The position numbers and the translations under genes were made by a program. Positions 44,528 through 56,218 of a stretch of DNA of 64,000 nucleotides are shown piece by piece; the first letter of the stretch is position 1, and the number at the start of each line of letters is the position of its first letter. The notes beneath the pieces are model-generated. The model made no database searches, had not been told where the DNA came from, and was given only the letters and a program-made list of their open reading frames with translations. Origin of the DNA: Hibiscus mutabilis (taxonomy: Eukaryota > Streptophyta > Magnoliopsida > Malvales > Malvaceae); contig CM033721.1 of NCBI GenBank assembly GCA_019671005.1, forward strand, positions 49,766,864-49,830,863, in the 5' to 3' direction.

Positions 44528-47500
44528 TGTAACATTCTCAAACCCCCTTAGTAGGATTAGGCATGTTACTACACAATACATATAGGTACCAACAAGAACA
44601 ATTTGATTAGGACAAGCAAGTTCAATGAGATTCAAGTTTACTTAATTATCAAGTAATAAGATTCAAACTTACATGCTAAGCAAGTAAGTCAATCAAATGG
44701 GGAAGAGGGATGATACATTTGAATTTACACGCTCATATTAAGTCATTAGCTTACACTTAGGTAGTTATCAATCCATGTTTGGTTGGACATGATCAATTAT
44801 GCATACTTTCAATGTTATATGAACATTTCAAACTAGAACCTAAGGTGACCAATAAGCTTTATACATTTATAGGAGAATTGCCATTGTACCTATCTAAGTT
44901 TAGTCATCTAACACTATGTTGGATGGAAGCATAGAAAGCACATGAGATAGTCAAGGTTCAATTTCTAATCATCAAGCATAATAGTCAAGCTATACGCATA
45001 CATGCTCAAAATGCAAAAATTACACCTTAAGGGTCCTAACTTAAGCTAAGTTATACAAACCATACTAGATAATCATATATTTACAAGTCTTAGGTGCCAC
45101 CATCCTAGGAGTGCTATAACAAATTCAATACATGCTTTTCAAGCAAAATGTGACTTAAGTGAGCCTTGACTTCAAGATAGGATCCGATATTAACCTGTAT
45201 CATAGCAAGGAGAATTTATAAGCAATGATTAGTGAGTGAGTTTAAAGAATACAAGCAACCCTACAAACAAGTCTCAACTACAAACCATCTAATAAATGGC
45301 ATGGTTCCCCCATCAATAAGGAACCATTCGAACAATCAATAAGACAAAACCATATGTGCAATTTCAATCATAACCAATGTGAGGTTTATACTATAAGCAT
45401 GTATCAATCATCAATTTCATAATAAAGAGTACAATACGCCATTCAAATAACATCAATGGGTCAATCATATAGCATTTACCAATACAATTCCTTTATTTCT
45501 TTTATGGATTCAACAGATGTGGTGTATGTCTTTCATTTTAAGTATAGCCTTGAGAATCGATTACTCAGCCTAGATACTCGAGTCCCCAACCAAATTGTTT
45601 CCAAAACAATAATCAATATGGTACAAGTACCGGTCAATAATCCCTCCTACTATCGCCAATGACCAATAACAATTCTTCCCTCCTATTGCCGCAAAATAAG
45701 GACGAATGTCTCAGACAGTAGTCCACCCCGACACTGAGCTCTATGGACTCTATGGCATGCCAACTATATCTATGACCGATTCGAGACCAAGGCTTACAAT
45801 AATGTCATTTTAACCATTTCAATATATAATTTGAATCAATATGCACATCTAGCGCCAATAGCCCTTTTTCAAATAGGGTTCAATGCCAATTCCAATATCA
45901 ATAGTCAAGTAATCAATATTCCAATAGTCAATGAGGGAATGTCAATCAATATGTCATTAAACAATGAATTGAGTTACTTCTAATTATAACAAGCATGCTT
46001 CATTTCAATAGAGTTCAATTAAACAAGAAGCATATCATGGCAATCAATTATAATTCAAGCATGCTTCTCAATCAAGTAACCACTCAAAACTTCTCAAAAG
46101 GGGGCACTTACCTTGCTAATGTTCAATAGCAATTGCATTACACAATTTATACTAAGAATCAATAAGTAATTCAAATCATAAATGGACTTGGAGAGGTTAC
46201 CGCCCTCTCCAACTTTAAACTACACTCACATGAATTTTCCAAGGTATTAACGTTCTCGGATCGAAATCCCTTTCTCTCTACTAGCTTGCTGATCTATGTG
46301 AGCCCATTTTTCCTCAATTTCCACTTGATCTATCCTTACATATAATACATAGTATATTAGGTAGAATTCAGTAACCATTTAAGTCATTATATGACTCCAT
46401 ACATTCAACCATTCAATTCAACATCTAGACTACTGTTGCCTGGCATCATGTGCACTACTTGCTTAAATGTTCATATCTTTTATTCTGTACGTAAGAATTT
46501 TGAACCGTTTACACCGTTAGAAAGATAACTTAATTGTATTTCTAACCATATAGGCCTTGTATTTTTATTCCTTACGAATTAATACATTTTTATTTAAAGA
46601 CAGACCAAATTAAGCTACTAGACAGTTTGCACTGTCCTTGAGATTAATCTCTACAGACTATTTTATAACTCGGAATTCGATTCTGTTTGTTGCATACGAA
46701 ACTAGACATACTCATGATTCTGTACATATAATATTTATTCCCTTATTTGATCTATTTGATTTTTTTACAAATTTTTAAACTTACTACCTGAGAAAGAGTT
46801 TTTTGGACAGATTTCCTTAAGCTTGATTCTGGCTTCATTAATCACCGAGGCAAGGATTCTAACATGATTGTTCAACATATATACTCACTCATACATGTCT
46901 AAGTCAGTCTAATTATGTGTCAAAAATATGAAAACAGGGCAATTAAGCAATATTTTAGAATTGGTTCATTAAGACATCACCTCAATAGAATTTCCAGCAA
47001 CAAGAATCTCAATTTACATATCAATCATCAATTATAGTATTCATATAAGTTTTTCCAGCAACTAACATAACAATTCACCATCAATTTGGTTAATGACAAC
47101 ATCAATTTCAAAGGCCATTCGATTCTAATGTGTTCTCACTAGACATATACACCAATCGTTTCAATATAAGAACACATACAAGTCTCTGAATCAATTCCCA
47201 ATTTCTAGCAATCAATCTAACATTTCTCAAGCCAAACAAGTTGTTATAATCACAAAATCAAAGAGGAATTCACGAACACTAAACATTACCTTAAAATTGA
47301 ACACAATTTCAAAGCTTTATCACAATCCCCACATGGATTAAGCTTGCATTTTCTCTTTTTTCTCTCAATGGTGTTTTAGGTTTGATGAACAAATGAAGAA
47401 GATGGTGTATAACCCATAGTGGTCGGTCATGGTAGGGTTTGGAGGACATGCATAATGTCCACAATCTAATTTAGTTTTACCATGCAATAGTGAACTTACA

Positions 47501-47723
47501 TTATATATTATTTTGGTCCTTTTTAATTTGAGTATCCTTCTTTTTAATTCTCACAGTTAGCTCCTTAAACTTTCATTCTATCAGGGCATAGTTTGACTAG
47601 GTAATAAGTTTAATTAATGGTAACAATTTCTAGTCCCAGTTTAGGGATATCACAGTTCCCTAATTTAAATTAAGTTACCACTTTTAGTAACATGCTATTA
47701 GGCTTGGGTTTGGGGATATTACA
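44528..47723 (-). repeat. 3' LTR of element C (3196 bp)
   Basis: From TGTAACATTC at 44528 to GGGATATTACA at 47723, next to the polypurine tract (minus strand GGGAAGGGAAT, 47724-47736). Contains the conserved LTR block at 45540-45810. It lies inside element B's integrase tail. Confidence 0.82.
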
Positions 47724-47734
47724 ATTCCCTTCCC

Positions 47735-48580
47735 TTAAAAAAAATCATCCTCGAATTTACCTGAGGAGAAGAGGTGAGGGTACTGCTTCCTCATAGTTGA
47801 TTCAGGTTCCCAAGTGGCTTCCTTACTCTTATGATTCTTTCGAATAACTTTCACAAGAGTAACCGACTTGTTGCGCAATCTTCTTACTTCTCTATGAAGA
47901 ATTTGTATCATTTCTTCTTCGTATGATAAATCAGGATTGAGCTCCACCTTATCTGGCTCTAGGATGTGTGAGGGATATGATCGATATCTTCTCAGCATCG
48001 ATACATGAAAAACATTATGGATTCTATTGAATTCTTCAGGAAGTGGTAGCTTGTATGCAACCAGACCAATCTTCTCTAAGATTTTTAAGGGTCTGATGAA
48101 ATGAGGGCTTTGTTTACCCTTCTACCCGAATCAGAGTATTTTTCTCCAAAGAGATACCTTTAAGAACACATGGTCTCCAACTTCATATTCTATATTTTTT
48201 CTCTTGAGGTCAACATAAGCCTTTTGTTTGTCAAAGGCCTCTTTCAATCTAAATATTGATCAACAAAACTTGGTTCTCGGTTTCCCGTAGCAATTCGGGT
48301 CCTAAGACTTTGCTTTCTCCTAGCTCAGACCAGCATAGGGGAGTTCTACATCTTCTGCCATACAAGGCTTTAAAAGGATCCATTTTGATAGAAGTTTGAT
48401 GGCCATTATTGTAAGCAAATTCGGCCAGTGGTAGGGATTTCTCCTAGTTCTTACCGAAGTCAAGAATGCAAGCTCGAAGCATCTTCAAGCACTTGAATCA
48501 TTCTTTCCGATTGTCCATCGGTTTGTGGATGGAAGGTATTGCTGAGGTTCAATTTAGTTCCCATAGCCTTTTGGAGTGCT
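47735..48580 (-). pseudogene. Element C integrase C-terminus and chromodomain
   Basis: The 87-residue frame 47998-47735 encodes MLRRYRSYPSHILEPDKVEL, NHKSKEATWEPESTMRKQYP and GKFEDDFF, the chromodomain end. Upstream to 48580, broken by stops, come the last catalytic Glu neighbourhood and the MDPFKALYGRRCRTPLC-like block. Confidence 0.85.
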
Positions 48581-49110
48581 ATCTAAAATCGAGAAGTAAA
48601 CTGAGAGTCATGATCTGATATGATTGATCTAGGAACACCATGAAGTTTGATTGCTTCTTTTAGGTACAACTCGGCTAATTGTTTGAGGCTCATGTTCATT
48701 CGAACGGGTAGGAAGTGAGCCGATTTGGAGAACTGGTCAACAATCACCCATATAACATCATTTTTCCTCGGTGATAGAGGTAATCCTGATACGAAGTCCA
48801 TTGTTATGCTTTCCCATTTCCATTGAGGCAATTCGATTGGTTGTAGGAGTCCCTTAGGCAATTTGTGTTCAGCCTTTACCTTCTGGAAAGTAAGGCACTT
48901 TGATATGAAGTCAACAATGTTAGCTTTCAGTCCGGGCCACCAATAGACTTCCTTCAAGTCATTATACATCTTGATCACTCCCGGTTGTATTGAAAAATGA
49001 CTACTATATGCTTCTTGAAGCATTTCTTTCTTCAGAGTTTGATCATTAGGGACACAAACTCTATTCTTAAAATTGATTACACCATTCTATTGAAGAGAGA
49101 ATTCAGTGGT
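48581..49110 (-). pseudogene. Element C integrase zinc finger and core
   Basis: An open 146-residue frame (49023-48583): MLQEAYSSHFSIQPGVIKMY, YWWPGLKANI, KCLTFQKVK, then SITMDFVSGLPLSPRKNDV (first catalytic Asp) and GVPRSIISDHDSQFTSRF (second). The zinc finger is damaged twice: KCLTF has lost one Cys, and SIQPG stands where E has SIHPG. The frame ends before the catalytic Glu. Confidence 0.88.
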
Positions 49111-49329
49111 CGGTTTGGAATCAATCTCCTTCAATACTTTCTAAAGTCCAGGATCATTTTGTTGTAGTACTTTGAACCTCAAATTCAATTCTAATTAAAT
49201 CTAAAGTTCTGCTACATATCTCCAGTTCTTTAGGAGTCTAAGATAAGCATTGAAGGTAGTTGAAGCTATAAGTAGAAGATTTAGGTTAGTGAATTTTCAC
49301 CACCCTTTAATTCGAATAGGGGCAAGGTA

Positions 49330-49830
49330 TTGACAATACGTATACAGTCTTACACATCGAATGCTTGCGGCTGAGTGTATCGGCCACAACATTTGCTTTG
49401 CCTGGGTGATAATCAATGGTTAAATCGTAGTCCTTGAGTAGTTCCACCTATCTTCGTTGTCAAAGATTTAGTTCCTTCTGAGTTAAGATGTATTTTAAGC
49501 TCTGATGATCTGTGAACGAATGGCACTTTTCTCTGTATAGATAGTGTCTCGAGATCTTTAAAGCAAACATATCTCTAGTTCAATTCACGTGGCTTGAGTT
49601 GTCGAGAATCATAAGTAAGGACCTTGTTGTCTTGCATCAATACACACCCTAAACCGAGATGGGAAGCATCACTGGAGACTGTAAAGTCTTTCCCCAGTTT
49701 AAGTTGGATTAGAATAGGAGCTTGAGTTAGGACTTGCTTCAATTGATCGAAGCTCATTTGCTGGTCCTCATACCATTTAAATGGACTATTTTTTTGAAGG
49801 ATTCGAATCAATGGAGTAGCAAGAATTGAG
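49330..49830 (-). pseudogene. Element C RNase H
   Basis: 49811-49575 encodes SPFKWYEDQQMSFDQLKQ, TVSSDASHLGLGCVLMQ and RQLKPRELN. The rest to about 49380 is broken but ends in an IDYHPGKANVV-like block. The first catalytic Asp is present. Confidence 0.82.
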
Positions 49831-49922
49831 AACCCTTTTACAAGTCTTCGATAATACCCGGCTAACCTGAGAAAGCTTCTAACCTCACCAACATTCCTCA
49901 GAGGTCTCCATTCAATAATCGT

Positions 49923-50834
49923 CTAGATCATTCTTGGATCCACCTTTATTCCTTTAGCCGAGACAATATGGCAAAGGAAGGATACTTTCGAAAGCCAAAA
50001 CTCGCATTTGCTAAGTTTGGCAAAAAGTTGATTCTCCCTAAATGTCTGCAATAGAATTCGGAGGTGCTTAGCATGTTCTTCTTTATCCTTTGAGTAAACA
50101 AGGATGCTATCGATAAAGACGACTACAAATTTTTCCAAGTAAGGTTTGAATACCCGATTCATTAAGTCCATGAATGCTGTTGGGGCGTTAGTTAATTCGA
50201 AGGGCATCACTAGGAACTCGTAGTGACAATAACGAGTCCTAAAAGCCGATTTGGGTACATCAAAATCTTGTATTCTCATATGATAATATCCCGACCACAA
50301 ATCGATCTTGGAGAAGACCTTGGCATCTTTGAATTGGTCGAACAAGTCCTCTAATCTCGGCAATGGGCATTTGTTCTTGATAGTGAGCCTGTTTAATTGG
50401 CGATAGTCAACACATAGCCTCATCGACCTGTCTTTTCTCTTGACAAATAACACGGGTGCTCCCCAGAGTGAAGAGCTGGGTTGAATGAAGCCCTTGTCTT
50501 GAAGTTGTTGTAGTTTTTGTTTGAGCTCCTTAAGTTCAACAGGGGCCATTCGATATAGAGCGATAGATACTGGATCAACTCCGGGTTGAACTTCAATCTT
50601 GAACTCGACTTCCCGAATAGGAGGTAACCCCGACAGTTCCTCAGGAAAAACATCAGGGAATTCAAAAGCAATGGGAAATGAGTTCACACCGAATTTAATT
50701 TCATCTTGCTTTATCATAGCAGCAAAGATGCTAATATGTTTCTCATCGATCAAGGTAATGGATTTTTCTCCTAAGCATGTAAAAAAAGTTTCCTCTTTTG
50801 GCAATCTACCCAGGCTTGATGCCTTCCTAACCAA
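49923..50834 (-). pseudogene. Element C reverse transcriptase, active site mutated
   Basis: An open 303-residue frame: PEELSGLPPIREVEFKIEVQ, KELKQKLQQLQDKGFIQPSS, LCVDYRQLNRLTIKNKCPLP, FSKIDLWSGYYHMRIQ, AFRTRYCHYEFLVMPFELTN, and the active site VVFIDSILVYS. The second Asp of FIDD is Ser, which should inactivate the enzyme although the frame is otherwise long and open. Stops separate it from RH. Confidence 0.92.
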
Positions 50835-51180
50835 TCTAATCCCAAAATGAGATCGAATTCAACAAAAGGAAAAGACAAAAGGTTGGCTAGGAAAAGGATG
50901 CCCTGAATGAACAAAGGGAAATCCTTACATATTTGATTCACTATTGCATTGTCTCCTAAATGATTGGTAGCAATTAAGCTACAACTAACATATTCATGCT
51001 TCAATTTAAGCTTTTCAATTAAAGGAGAGCGTATGAATGAATGTGTGGATCTCGTATCAAACAAAGCATAGATAGGTTGAGTATTGAGGTAGATTGTACC
51101 TGCTATTACATCAGTAGACTCTTCGTCCTCTCGTCCCTGAATGTGATAGACTCGAGCAGGTGCCCGAAACTCTTAATATG
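50771..51180 (-). pseudogene. Element C protease, active site mutated
   Basis: Minus strand: DVIAGTIYLNTQPIYALFD, then TRSTHSFIRSPLIEKLKLK, with the active-site Gly replaced (DTR instead of DTG/DSG), and FVEFDLILGLDWLGRHQAWV. The open frame 51064-50771 ends at LFLHA and RT starts in an overlapping frame, so there is a frameshift near 50800. Confidence 0.87.
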
Positions 51181-51592
51181 TAGCATTGGACCCTTGGCCT
51201 TTTCTCTTTCCGTAGTTGCCTAAGTTAGCTTGCTTCGAACCCTTTCCCCTGGGTGAAGGAGCTTATTCGACTTGTGAGAGACATGAGAAGGCAACTTTTT
51301 CAGATTTTGGGGGCCATCTTTGACATAGTGAGTCGTTTCACCGCATAAGTAGCAAGCATTAGTTAGCTTTCTGCATATTCCAATATGATTCTTTTGACAA
51401 GTCTTTCAAGCAGGGATTTGGGTCTCCCTCCCGGTATTCCCGATGCTATCCAAGTACACCATAGGTGTTGAGGCTCGAGACATAGCTTGTGCTTGGCCAT
51501 ATAGCTACCCTTAGAGAAATTTTCCTGATTGGAAGAATTTCCTCCTTGGCACTTTTGTTTCTTATTGCGCCAATGAGACTTATGATCATCCA
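51181..51592 (-). pseudogene. Element C Gag C-terminus
   Basis: A basic, Ser/Asn/Gln-rich stretch (SHWRNKKQKCQGGNSSNQE) followed, with frame changes, by the knuckle region of Gag. The knuckle Cys pattern is largely lost. The piece starts at 51592 where the plus-strand LTR fragment begins; the capsid-like part is missing. Confidence 0.65.
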
Positions 51593-52022
51593 TCTAATAT
51601 CCTCAAAACTAGTATAAAGAAAGTTACTACAATGCCTTCATTTAAATCCCTAATTGATTGAAAACAAGATACTAGGTCTAGTTAATAAGGACTAGAATTC
51701 TAGAATTGAAAAAGTGGTAACCTAATGTGTAAGTGACCAAACCGAAACAAACAACAAATTGAAGGAATGCATGATAAATTCTCACATTTCTAAAATGCCC
51801 CTACACGTGTCATTAATTAGTGGATAATTAAAGACAAATTAGTCATTTTATGAGGAGATAATTGATGCACCATTATCATATTCCTCCCTAGTAGCCGAAT
51901 AAGATGAACAAAGAAGAGAGAAAGGGGATTGAGTAAGAAAACTCTATAATCATAGATTCAAGCTTGAGATTTGGAGAATTTGGAGTTGCTAGCATTCATA
52001 GTATCTTGATAGGAAGGTAAAA
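51593..52022 (+). repeat. Plus-strand LTR fragment between C and D
   Basis: Starts TCTAATATCCTCAAAACTAG (a mutated TGTAATATCC LTR start) and matches the reverse complement of 37748-37320, including TTGATAGGAAGGTAAAAT near its end. It breaks off at about 52022 into LTR D of opposite orientation. About 430 bp, no gene. Confidence 0.75.
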
Positions 52023-53806
52023 TCCCTAGTCCTAACCCTAGAAATAACTACACTCACAATACAATCCAAGCAAGATAGAAATTGTCTTGTATGGCTATCC
52101 CCTTGTTCTTTGCCCTTGAATGATTTCCTTTTTCTTCCTCCAACAAGTTCAAAGCTGGTTCTAAAACATTATACAAGCAGATGCATATTAAAACAAGTCT
52201 TACATTACCATTCAGGCAAGGAAATATTGCTAGTACTTATCATACACAATTCTGGCAGCAAGATTATGCTCATATAAGTGCAATTAAATCAACATTTCAT
52301 TAAACAAAGCTAGGAAGAATTCATTTATCCCAAACTGTTACAAAACAGTCCAATAAAAATGTGCACAAAACAGTTTCCAACTAGCTTGCACACTACATGC
52401 TTAAACATGCATATCTTTCAATTCATACGTCAGAATTTCGATTAATTTTTACCGTTCGAAAGCTAACAAAATTGTCTTTAAAACCATAATAGGCTTGCAT
52501 TTTAGTTCTTATCGAATTAATACAGTTTATTGTTCAAAGATAGGGCATTTTACACTGCCTAGACAGTTTGCACTGTCCAGCTATTTCCATTTACATTTTC
52601 CAGTATAGGACCCAATTTTCAGTTATGTTTTCACATAATGAAAGTAGACATACTAAGGATCATGTCATTAAAATTTCAGCCCTGAATTTGATCTCTACAT
52701 TTTTTGGTGAATTTTCAAAGTGGCTGCCCAGAACAGAGCAATTCTGGGCAGCTTACTCTAGGTTGCAATTCTAGTTCTTCATTTCATTCTAGCAAGGTCC
52801 TATCATGAAAATTTCATTCATAAACATGTTCATACATATTTAGGACATAATAATTCACCTAACAATGTTCTCAAAACAGGGCATAGTCATTTTGAACCTA
52901 GTTCAATCCATTTGATCACAATTACTCATCAATTCATCAACTAGGCAGTCCATTATCTAATTTACTAGTTCAATTAGGTGTAGTCATTTTTCCAGCAAGT
53001 TACCAATTCAGCTAAATCTCCATTCTACCTATCAAAATGTTCAAAATAGAGTTTTAATCTCATTTAGTATGCTCACACATTTTTTCAATCAAAACAGTTC
53101 CCTAATCTAAACTGTTTTGAGCCATGTTCATGTTTCTAAGTTTTCCAGCAATTACACATGAGTTTCACTAGCCATTTGATTTCTAGCAATCAATTTCCAG
53201 ATTCTAATTGCACATATCATGACCTTAACACATAAAGAAGTCATCTAATTCATCAATACAATCAAGAACATCATCAAACAATCAATCTATAACATGTTCA
53301 TCACATTTTCCAGCATTTGTACATTCAAACCACATTTCCATTTCAATTCAAACATGAAATTTACAAGAGAAGCAAGTAATTTCCTTTATCACTAAGCTAT
53401 CTAGATTTAATTTGGAGCTAATTCAAGGTTGTAGGACATGGATTCAAGCTTTCTCCCTCAAGCTTTTCTTTCTCTCCTTTTTCTCTCTTCTATTCGGCTA
53501 GATTGGATAATAGAGAAGATGACAACATCAAATCCATTTTATTGGATTTGTGCAAAGTCTAAAATGTCCTTAATTAATTCTGAATATTAACTTAATCAAG
53601 GGCATTTAAGAGATGTAGGAATTTTACCATGCATTCATTGGAATTGTTGGAGTTTACAAGTTGGTCATCTTAATTTGGTCACTTGTTCTTTCATTCATTC
53701 AATTAGACCATTGTCTAATCAATTTAGCTTAATTTCTAGATTCAATTAAGCTAACAAATTAAGCATTTGATTCCAATACTTCTAGGCTAGGATTTAGGGT
53801 GTTACA
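52023..53806 (-). repeat. 3' LTR of D, left part missing
   Basis: Begins inside the LTR (CCTAGTCCTAACCCTAG; compare 33725 in S1) and ends TTAGGGTGTTACA at 53806. The last 375 bp are nearly identical to 60056-60432. The LTR's own 3' end (about 2 kb in S1) is missing on the left. Confidence 0.82.
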
Positions 53807-54386
53807 ATTCTCCCCCCCTTTAAAATAAATTCGTCCTCGAATTTACCTGAATCAAATAGATGAGGATATTGTTTCTTCATGACTTCTTCATATTCCCAAG
53901 TTGCTTCTTCTATCTTGTGGTTTCTCCACAAAACTTTGACAAGAGGAACAATCTTGTTCCTAAGCTTTCTTACTTCCCGATCAAGAGTCTGAACATGCTC
54001 TTCTTCATAGGACAAGTCAGGGTTCAACTCAACTTCTTCCGATTCAAGACTATGGGATGGATCTGATCTGTATCTTCTGAGCATAGATACATAGAATAGA
54101 TTGTGGATTCTATCGAATTCTTCAGGGAAAGCTAATTGATAGGCCACCGGTCTAATTATTTTAGTGATTTCGAATGGACCAATGAACCGGGGACTGAGTT
54201 TCCCTTTTCTTCCAAATCGAAGGACTTTCTTCTGTGGTGAGACCTTTAGGAAGACTTTGTCTCCAATAGCATATTGGATATCTCTCCTTTTAAAGTCAGC
54301 ACATGTTTTCTATCTATCGAAAGCTGCCTTCAATCGATCATGGATGATCTTCACTTGTTCTTCGGTTTCCCGAAGCAATTGACGCC
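53807..54386 (-). pseudogene. D integrase tail and chromodomain
   Basis: The frame 54147-53794 encodes EEFDRIHNLFYVSMLRRYRS, VELNPDLSYEEEHVQ, NHKIEEATWEYEEVMKKQYP and GKFEDEF, the chromodomain end; it runs through the polypurine tract (AGGGGGGGAGAATT, 53807-53821). Upstream, with stops, are the AAFDR-like and VGDKVFLKVSP-like blocks of the integrase tail. Confidence 0.88.
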
Positions 54387-55340
54387 CTAGCACTTTGTTT
54401 TCCCCCAATTCAGACCAGCATAAGGAGTTCTACACTTCCTCCCGTATAGAGCTTCAAATGGTGCCATCTGAATAGATGCTTGATAGCTATTGCTGTAGGC
54501 AAACTCTACAAAGGGTAGAGATTTCTCCCAGTTCTTCCCAAACTCTATAACACAAGCATGAAGCATATCTTCTAGTACTTGAATAATCCTTTCAGATTGT
54601 CCATCAGACTTAGGATGGAAAGCTGTACTTAGGTTTACTTTGGTTCCAAGAGCTTTTTGTAGAGACTTCCAAAATCGTGAAGCAAATCTAGGGTCTCGAT
54701 CGGAGATGATAGCTTTAGGTACACCATGTAATCGAATCACTTCACGGATGTACAGCTTAGCTAAGGTTTCCAAGCTCATGTTCATTTGAAACATGGATGA
54801 AGTGAGTAGACTTTGTGAATCTATCAACAATCACCAATACAACATCGTTATTTCTTGGAGTAGAAGGAAGTCCAGTAATGAAATCCACTAAAATACGAAA
54901 GTAATCCAGTAGGAACTCGATGTTCGGCTTTAACTTTTTTAAAAGTTAGGCACTTCGATACGAAGTCTATGATAGCCGATTTCATACCCGGTCACCAGTA
55001 TAGTGGCTTTAGATCCTTGTACATCTTGACAGATCCCGGTGAATCGAGAATGAGCTTTGGTGAACTTCTTGTAACATTCCTTGTCTTAGTTCCTCATTGT
55101 TAGGAACACACACTCTATCCTTGAAATAGAGGAGTCCATTTGACTTAAGGGAGAAGTCAGAATTTGACTAAGAGTCTAACTTGGATATGATCTTCTGAAG
55201 ATCTAAATCAGTTTGCTGGAGTTCTTTAATTCTCGAGATTAAGTTGGATTGAACTTGAAGTTCAGACAAGAATTTCCATCCTTTGGATAAACGGAAATGA
55301 GCATTGATAGCCGGAGTAGCTACAAAGAATACATAGTATC
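54387..55340 (-). pseudogene. D integrase zinc finger and core, with short deletion
   Basis: 54830-54387 is open and holds VPKAIISDRDPRFASRF (second catalytic Asp), STAFHPKSDGQSERIIQVLE (catalytic Glu) and MAPFEALYGRKCRTP. Near 54890 D lacks a few dozen bases present in E at about 61522-61555, just before the first catalytic Asp block, which shifts the frame. The zinc-finger region (55090-54950) is present with frameshifts. Confidence 0.88.
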
Positions 55341-55361
55341 ATTAAGGAAAATTTTGAGTGA

Positions 55362-55907
55362 TTACTTGTAAAACAAGTAACTGCTCAAATAGCTTTCTTG
55401 TGACCCAAGAAAGTTTAAATTCGATTGAAATATACTAGAATTTAGATTTAGGAGTTTACTTGAGTATGGTTTGCGACTAAGGGCATCAACAACTACGTTT
55501 GCTTTCCCCGGATAGTTATCGATAACCAAATTGTAGTCTTTAAGCAATTCAAGCCATCTTCGCTGTCTCAGATTCAAATCTTTCTGAGTCAGGAGATATT
55601 TGAGACTCTTGTGGTCTGTGAATATGTTACGTTTCTCCCCGTACAAGAAATGTCTCCATATTTTGAGAGCAAACACGATAACTTCCAATTCTAGATCGTG
55701 TGTTGGATAGTTTGACTCGTGTGGTTTCAGTTGCCTTGAAGCATAAGATACCACTTTTCCATCTTGCATTAGGACACATCCGAGTCCTAAATGAGATGCA
55801 TCACTATAGACAATGAATTCTTTACCCGATTCTGTTTGGATAAGAACTAGTGCATTAGTCAGGGCTTGTTTAGTTGATCGAAGCTTCGTTGTTGGCTTCC
55901 TGACCAA
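55362..55907 (-). pseudogene. D RNase H
   Basis: An open 181-residue frame with all acidic active-site blocks: YSDASHLGLGCVLMQDGKV, LELEVIVFALKIWRHFLYGE, IFTDHKSLKYLLTQKDLNLR and ANVVVDALSRKPYS. The start of the domain is in another frame. It is one of the better kept domains of the window. Confidence 0.92.
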
Positions 55908-56218
55908 ACAAAAGGTATATCCTTTCGGGATAACTTTGTTAAAATTGCGGCAATGGATGAGAATCTTTTGACAAATCGCCGATAATATTCGGCTAAATTG
56001 AGAAAGCTTCTGATTTCACTAACATTCCTCGGAGGTTTCTAATCTGGGTCGGATTGAATTTTCTTTGGGTCTACTTTAATCCCTTCTGTCGAGATGACAT
56101 GGCCAAGGAACGAGACTTCCGATAGCCAAAATTCACATTTAGAGAACTTTGCGAACAATTGACGTTCTCGAAGAGTTTGCAAAACAGTTCTGAGATATTC
56201 GGAGTGTTCTTACTTATT

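Larger units (their letters stand above)
44528..51592 (-). mobile_element. C: chromovirus, minus strand, 5' end lost
   Basis: 3' LTR 44528-47723, polypurine tract, chromodomain, IN, RH, RT, PR and the end of gag to 51592, where a plus-strand LTR fragment cuts it. No 5' LTR or primer site remains. The PR and RT active sites are mutated. Confidence 0.85.

Noticed and set aside
46844..46856. A CACCGAGGCAAGG word in LTR C as a copy of the Athila decamer
   Set aside because: Only a partial match, single, and not in the Athila element; consistent with chance.
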